Shown piece by piece: positions 60,728 to 64,000 of a DNA stretch of 64,000 nucleotides. Source of the DNA: Pseudoscardovia suis (lineage in GTDB: Bacteria; Actinomycetota; Actinomycetes; Actinomycetales; Bifidobacteriaceae). The notes beneath the pieces are model-generated. The model had not been told where the DNA came from. It did not search any database and saw nothing but the letters and a program-made list of their open reading frames with translations. How positions within the stretch are numbered: the stretch's first letter is position 1; the number at the start of each line of letters is the position of its first letter. The position numbers and the translations under genes were made by a program. Location of the stretch: NCBI RefSeq assembly GCF_002797875.1, contig NZ_PGFC01000006.1, positions 30,373-94,372 of the forward strand, read 5' to 3'.

Positions 60728-61500
60728 CAACCACACGAAACGACTGCGACCGCCTCGCCGACGAATGGGCCGACTGGCTCCGCCGCCAGTCATCCGCCGT
60801 ACGCCTGGGCGACTGGACGGAGATAACCGTGCCGGTCCTCGACGAATCCAACGACGGGATCCGCTTCTATGCGAAACGCGCCGCCGACGGCACGACCACC
60901 TTCACCGACGACGGGTACACGCTCGAACTGTTCGACCTGCGCGGCGTGACCATGACCCCCGCGCGCAGCATGCGGGCCGCGGCCATCGCCCGCCGCTACG
61001 GCGCGCGCATCGACGGTGGGCAGATAGTCCTGGACTCGGACGGCGACCGCGGCGACGCCATGAACCGGTACGTGCAGGCACTCGCCGCGATCGGCGGCGT
61101 GGCCGAATCCGCGCAGCGCCGGGTGAGCGAGTACTTCGCGGAGGACGTCGCGGCGAGGCTCGACGAATGCAACGTCTTCTACACGCAGAACGTCGGCGTC
61201 CGCGGGCTTTCCAGCTACGAGCACAGCTTCGACTTCGTGTTCCAACGGAGCGCGAGGCACCCCACGCGGTTCTGCCAGGCTCCGAATTCGCTCACCAAGG
61301 CGACGGTCGAGCGGATCATGTTCGGATGGGACGACACGAGCAGGGCGCCGGAACGGGAGGAGTCGAGGCTCGTCGTCATCGGCGACGACCGTGATGGCAC
61401 GCTTCCCGCCGCGGCGTTGTCGGCGTTCGACGCGTACGGCGTCGACGTCATCCCATGGTCCCAGCTCGCCGACCGCGCGCCGCAGGAGCTCGCGGCTTGA
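60724..61500 (+). CDS. DUF1828/DUF1829 protein
   Basis: 258 residues. The N-terminal domain (ITVPVLDESNDGIRFYAKRA, TTFTDDGYTLELFDLRGVTM) is DUF1828; the C-terminal one (YFAEDVAARLDECNVFYTQN, HSFDFVFQRSARHPTRFCQA) is DUF1829, which has a nuclease-like alpha/beta look. This pair with DUF6978 is common in phage lysogeny regions. Function unknown; a defence or immunity role is an inference. Confidence 0.8.
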   Translation: MTTTRNDCDRLADEWADWLRRQSSAVRLGDWTEITVPVLDESNDGIRFYAKRAADGTTTFTDDGYTLELFDLRGVTMTPARSMRAAAIARRYGARIDGGQIVLDSDGDRGDAMNRYVQALAAIGGVAESAQRRVSEYFAEDVAARLDECNVFYTQNVGVRGLSSYEHSFDFVFQRSARHPTRFCQAPNSLTKATVERIMFGWDDTSRAPEREESRLVVIGDDRDGTLPAAALSAFDAYGVDVIPWSQLADRAPQELAA

Positions 61501-61916
61501 CTGGCCCCACGTCCGATCCGCGCCCCGTGCCAGGGCCGGACCTTGACGCGTGGGCCGGGCGCCTGGGCGTGCATGTGATGGAGCAGCCATTGCCGTGCGG
61601 GTACTGCGGCGTGTGGGACTGGAAGCACAACCGCGTGATACTCCACAGCGGCCTCAACGACGTGCAGCGCCGCTGCACGCTATGCCACGAACTATGCCAC
61701 GCCGAACAAGGGGACACCACGTGCGGCGGCAGGGGCGAGGCGCGCGCCAGGCGCAGGACCGCGCTCGCGCTCATCAGCCCCATCGACTACGCGGCGGCGG
61801 AGCAGGTCTGGGACGGGTGCGCCTGGCGGATCGCGTGCGAGCTCGGCGTCACCCTCCAGGTGTTGGACGACTTCCGGCGCATCCTGCACGACCGTGATAG
61901 GACGGTGCGGGCGTGA
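61497..61916 (+). CDS. ImmA/IrrE-like metalloprotease
   Basis: 139 residues; LCHELCHAEQGD carries the HExxH zinc motif, with Glu in GRGEARARRRTA-type helix. ImmA proteases cleave phage or ICE repressors. The start is TTG 61497, sharing TTGA with the upstream stop, with AGGAG nine bases before. CGYCGVW adds two cysteines. It may inactivate the repressor on induction. Confidence 0.85.
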   Translation: MTGPTSDPRPVPGPDLDAWAGRLGVHVMEQPLPCGYCGVWDWKHNRVILHSGLNDVQRRCTLCHELCHAEQGDTTCGGRGEARARRRTALALISPIDYAAAEQVWDGCAWRIACELGVTLQVLDDFRRILHDRDRTVRA

Positions 61917-61918
61917 GA

Positions 61919-62617
61919 TCAGAGGCTGTCGCGCAGGAGGTCGAGGACGTCCTTGTTCGTCTCCCCCGTCCGCTTGTCGGAGCGCATGTCGCGCATGGTC
62001 ATCCACCGGCACACCACGCCGGACGGGAGGGACCCCTGCGGGATTGCGGCGCCCCGGCGCATGCGCGCCTCGTAGAGGGTGTACTCGTAGTGGCGCGGCT
62101 CCCCGCCGTGCTCCGTGCTGCGCTTCTCGCTGGAGCGGCTCGTGACGCGCCTCAGGTCGTACCCGTCCGGCCCGATGCCGAACGTGTCGTGCAAGTGGCG
62201 GCGGATGAGGGCGACGTTGGTGTCCTCGTCGTCTGCCGTCGCGTGGTTCGGCAGGAACCAGCAACCCCAGCCGTCGTCGCGGTATGCGAGGTAGCGTCCC
62301 GTGCCGTCGGTGACGGCCACGAGGGAGCTTCGCTTGCTTGTCCTGTCCATGTCGGTTATCTCCTTGTAGAGCGTTTCGGCCGTCGTGCGGCGACGCACCG
62401 CCCTGGCCGTCTCGATGATTCCGTTTGCGGTGGCGGCTATGGCGAGCGCAAGGAACAGCAATCTGGCGGGCTTGTTGCCGATGGCTGCCGCCGAGGGTAT
62501 GAGGAAGGCGCCCTCGATGGCCGCGAGCGCCGCGTTCCTTATGGTGCCGTGTCCGATGTCCGGTGCGTGGCGCGTGAGCATCTCGCGCAGCCTTGTCGAG
62601 TCGACCATGAGCAGCAT
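61919..62617 (-). CDS. Two-TM NUDIX protein, Cap16-like (CBASS-associated)
   Basis: 232 residues. Two membrane segments (about 28-48 and 52-76: GAFLIPSAAAIGNKPARLLF, LALAIAATANGII) precede a NUDIX-like domain (95-232) with SSLVAVTDGTGRYLAYRDDG, WGCWFLPNHATADDEDTNVA and a YEYTLYEARM strand. The WxCxFxPN start resembles the CD-NTase-associated Cap16 NUDIX family. The classical REUxEE Nudix box is not intact. TAATAT lies 7 nt before ATG 62617, so the message is probably leaderless and independently expressed, converging on ImmA. No CD-NTase gene is in the window. Confidence 0.7.
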   Translation of the reverse strand: MLLMVDSTRLREMLTRHAPDIGHGTIRNAALAAIEGAFLIPSAAAIGNKPARLLFLALAIAATANGIIETARAVRRRTTAETLYKEITDMDRTSKRSSLVAVTDGTGRYLAYRDDGWGCWFLPNHATADDEDTNVALIRRHLHDTFGIGPDGYDLRRVTSRSSEKRSTEHGGEPRHYEYTLYEARMRRGAAIPQGSLPSGVVCRWMTMRDMRSDKRTGETNKDVLDLLRDSL

Positions 62618-62737
62618 GGTGCCGATATTAGGCGGTGGTGTGGAGATGCGGCTGTATTGAGCCTGTCGTCTTCGGCGTGGCGTGCCCCGGACGAGGCGTT
62701 GGCGGAAGGCCACGCAAGAACCCCAAGGAATAAGAAA

Positions 62738-62768
62738 AGCCCCCGCGGCCATCACGGCCACGGGGGCT
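62738..62768 (-). terminator. Terminator upstream of the integrase on the minus strand
   Basis: AGCCCCCG and CGGGGGCT with an inner GGCC/GGCC stem; minus strand runs into TTTTCTTA. It would stop antisense transcription coming through the integrase gene. Confidence 0.8.
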
Positions 62769-62812
62769 CCCTACCAGGCGAAGCCCGGCATCATCAAGGC
62801 AAAGGATACCGC

Positions 62813-63937
62813 ATGACGACGATAACGCCATACGACACCAAACACGGGCGCAGGTGGCGCGTCCGCTACCGCAAGCCCGACGGGTCGCAGACCGACAAGC
62901 GAGGCTTCCCCCGCAAGGTCGACGCGGAACGCTGGGCCGCCGAGAACACCATGAGCATCGCGCACGGCACATACGTCGACCCACAAGCCGGGCGGCACAC
63001 AATAGGAAGCCTGTGGCCCATGTGGATCGCCGCGAAGGAGACGCGGTGCAAACCCAGCTACGTGGCGACGCTGCACACGGCATGGGCGGCGCACGTGGAA
63101 AAGGAATGGGGCGGCGTCGCCGTGCGCGGCGTGCGGCGGCAGGCGGTGCAGGAATGGGTCAGCCGCCTCGCCAAGACGCGGAGCGCGAGCGTCACGCTCC
63201 GCGCGTACGGCATCCTCGCCGGGATCTGCCGGCAGGCGGTGCGCGACGGACTCGTGCCACGCGACCCATGCGATGGCGTGGAACTGCCCAGGCGCACGAG
63301 GAAGCAGCACCATTACCTCGACGCCGTGCAGTTGTTCGCGCTGGCGGATGCGTCGGGCTGGCGGCGCGGCATCGTGCTCACGCTGGGCCTGACCGGCCTG
63401 CGGTGGGGCGAGCTCGTCGCCCTCGACGTGCGTGACCTCGACACCGCCAGGCGGCGGCTGTCGGTGTCGAGGAGCATGACCGAGGTGGAAGGCGAGCTCG
63501 TGGAGTCCGAACCGAAGACATGGGAACACCGGCAGGTCGCCTACCCGCAGGTGTTGGACGCCGTGATGCGCGGGGCGTGCGAGGGGAAGGCGCCGGGCGC
63601 CCCGCTGTTCTCGAACGCGGATGGCACGCGCCTGCGTCGCACGCACGGCCCCAACAGCACGTCGTCCTGGTTCCACTGGGCGAAGAAACGGGCGGGCATA
63701 GATTCGCCGCTCACCATCCATGACCTGAGGCACACGGCCGCGAGCATCATGGTGGCGAGCGGCGCGAGCGTCAAGGCGGTGCAAAGGCAGCTCGGGCACG
63801 CGAGCGCGGCGATGACGCTCGACACGTACGCCGACCTGTTCGACGACGACCTCGACGCGCTCATGGGGCGGCTCGGCGATCGCATCGCGCGGGATTGTGG
63901 GCACGATGTGGGCACGGCGGACGGCACGAGGACGTGA
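62813..63937 (+). CDS. Tyrosine-type phage integrase
   Basis: 374 residues. An N-terminal AP2-like arm-binding domain (TKHGRRWRVRYRKPDGSQTD, KRGFPRKVDAERWAAE) and core-binding helices precede the catalytic domain: Arg in TGLRWGELVALDV, HxxR in IHDLRHTAAS, His in QLGHASAAM, and Tyr in TLDTYADLF. AAAGGA precedes the ATG. It lies 41 bp from attR. It recombines attP with the ssrA 3' end. Its last codons overlap the right arm repeats. Confidence 0.97.
   Translation: MTTITPYDTKHGRRWRVRYRKPDGSQTDKRGFPRKVDAERWAAENTMSIAHGTYVDPQAGRHTIGSLWPMWIAAKETRCKPSYVATLHTAWAAHVEKEWGGVAVRGVRRQAVQEWVSRLAKTRSASVTLRAYGILAGICRQAVRDGLVPRDPCDGVELPRRTRKQHHYLDAVQLFALADASGWRRGIVLTLGLTGLRWGELVALDVRDLDTARRRLSVSRSMTEVEGELVESEPKTWEHRQVAYPQVLDAVMRGACEGKAPGAPLFSNADGTRLRRTHGPNSTSSWFHWAKKRAGIDSPLTIHDLRHTAASIMVASGASVKAVQRQLGHASAAMTLDTYADLFDDDLDALMGRLGDRIARDCGHDVGTADGTRT
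63896..63917 (+). repeat. Right pair of 11-bp repeats, possible integrase arm site
   Basis: TGTGGGCACGA then TGTGGGCACGG, inside the end of the integrase gene, 61 bp before the core. Same word pair as at 29024-29045. Confidence 0.6.
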
Positions 63938-63978
63938 ATCCCAGTGTTCGCAACGCTTCCGACGGTCAACGCCTCGGC

Positions 63979-64000
63979 GTTCAATCCCCCGCGGCTCCAC
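63979..64000 (+). repeat. attR core (22 bp, reaches window edge)
   Basis: Identical to 28883-28904; it is the displaced original 3' end of host ssrA. The repeat may extend beyond the window. Confidence 0.95.

Larger units (their letters stand above)
28905..63978. mobile_element. Complete siphovirus-type prophage, about 35 kb, in ssrA
   Basis: Bounded by 22-bp direct repeats. Integrase and lysogeny genes are at the right, early genes in the middle right, and packaging, head, tail and lysis genes are leftward to the left end. Every expected module is present: integrase, excisionase-like protein, repressor/Cro pair, RecT, SSB, replication protein, HNH-TerS-TerL, portal, scaffold, capsid, connectors, tail tube, chaperones, tape measure, baseplate, holin and amidase. 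No structural gene is visibly broken, so it may be inducible. Confidence 0.96.

Overview
The window looks like a Bifidobacterium chromosome (high-GC Actinomycetota) carrying a complete siphovirus-type prophage. This is inferred from a tmRNA whose tag reads AKSNRTEFALAA, the 24-residue actinobacterial ribosomal protein bL37, several genes with promoters placed for leaderless transcripts, a MurE that lacks the diaminopimelate DNPR motif, and the overall gene content.

Host part, 1-28903. The left edge cuts a Sau3AI-like restriction endonuclease. Next comes a leftward thiS-thiF-thiG operon behind a long leader with a TPP riboswitch (3973-3896) and a downstream terminator hairpin. Two further genes share the thiamine theme: thiamine diphosphokinase (7031) and a CytX-like hydroxymethylpyrimidine transporter (26955). 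Other host genes are a PhzA/B-like protein, an aldo/keto reductase, a HAD phosphatase, gap, mntH, a YbaK-type deacylase, bL37, ispH, a DEDD exonuclease, femAB-murE, folC-smc and an M24 aminopeptidase. A small decayed phage scar lies at about 11.5-11.9 kb.

Prophage, about 28905-63978. It sits in the 3' end of ssrA. A 22-bp core at 28883-28904 recurs at 63979-64000, and ssrA is reconstituted on the left. The integrase lies next to the right end. Divergent regulators at 59.8-59.9 kb share GTTAG-N6-CTAAC operators. Leftward early genes (59812 to 52030) encode an antirepressor, an excisionase-like HTH protein, RecT, SSB, a Holliday-junction-type nuclease, many zinc-ribbon proteins and a replication protein with internal iterons. 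A terminator at 51971-51994 separates them from the leftward late genes: HNH, terminases, portal, MuF-toxin, immunity protein, a moron cassette, scaffold, capsid, connectors, tail genes, tape measure, baseplate or fibre, LRR protein, holin and amidase.

Most interesting points. (1) The MuF head protein has a C-terminal papain-like (Tox-PL) toxin domain, and an Imm35/YrhB-like immunity gene follows directly. (2) A cassette bracketed by two homologous double terminators ends with a dCTP-deaminase-fold protein that has lost its catalytic residues and gained three membrane segments. (3) A two-TM NUDIX protein resembling CBASS Cap16 lies between the immunity genes and the integrase, with no CD-NTase in view. 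(4) The replication gene has a lambda-O-like layout of iterons beside a T-rich tract. (5) A -1 frameshift site joins the two tail-chaperone genes. (6) Six near-identical 72-bp LRR repeats occur in a tail-region gene. (7) Paired 11-bp repeats on both sides of the att core may be integrase arm sites.
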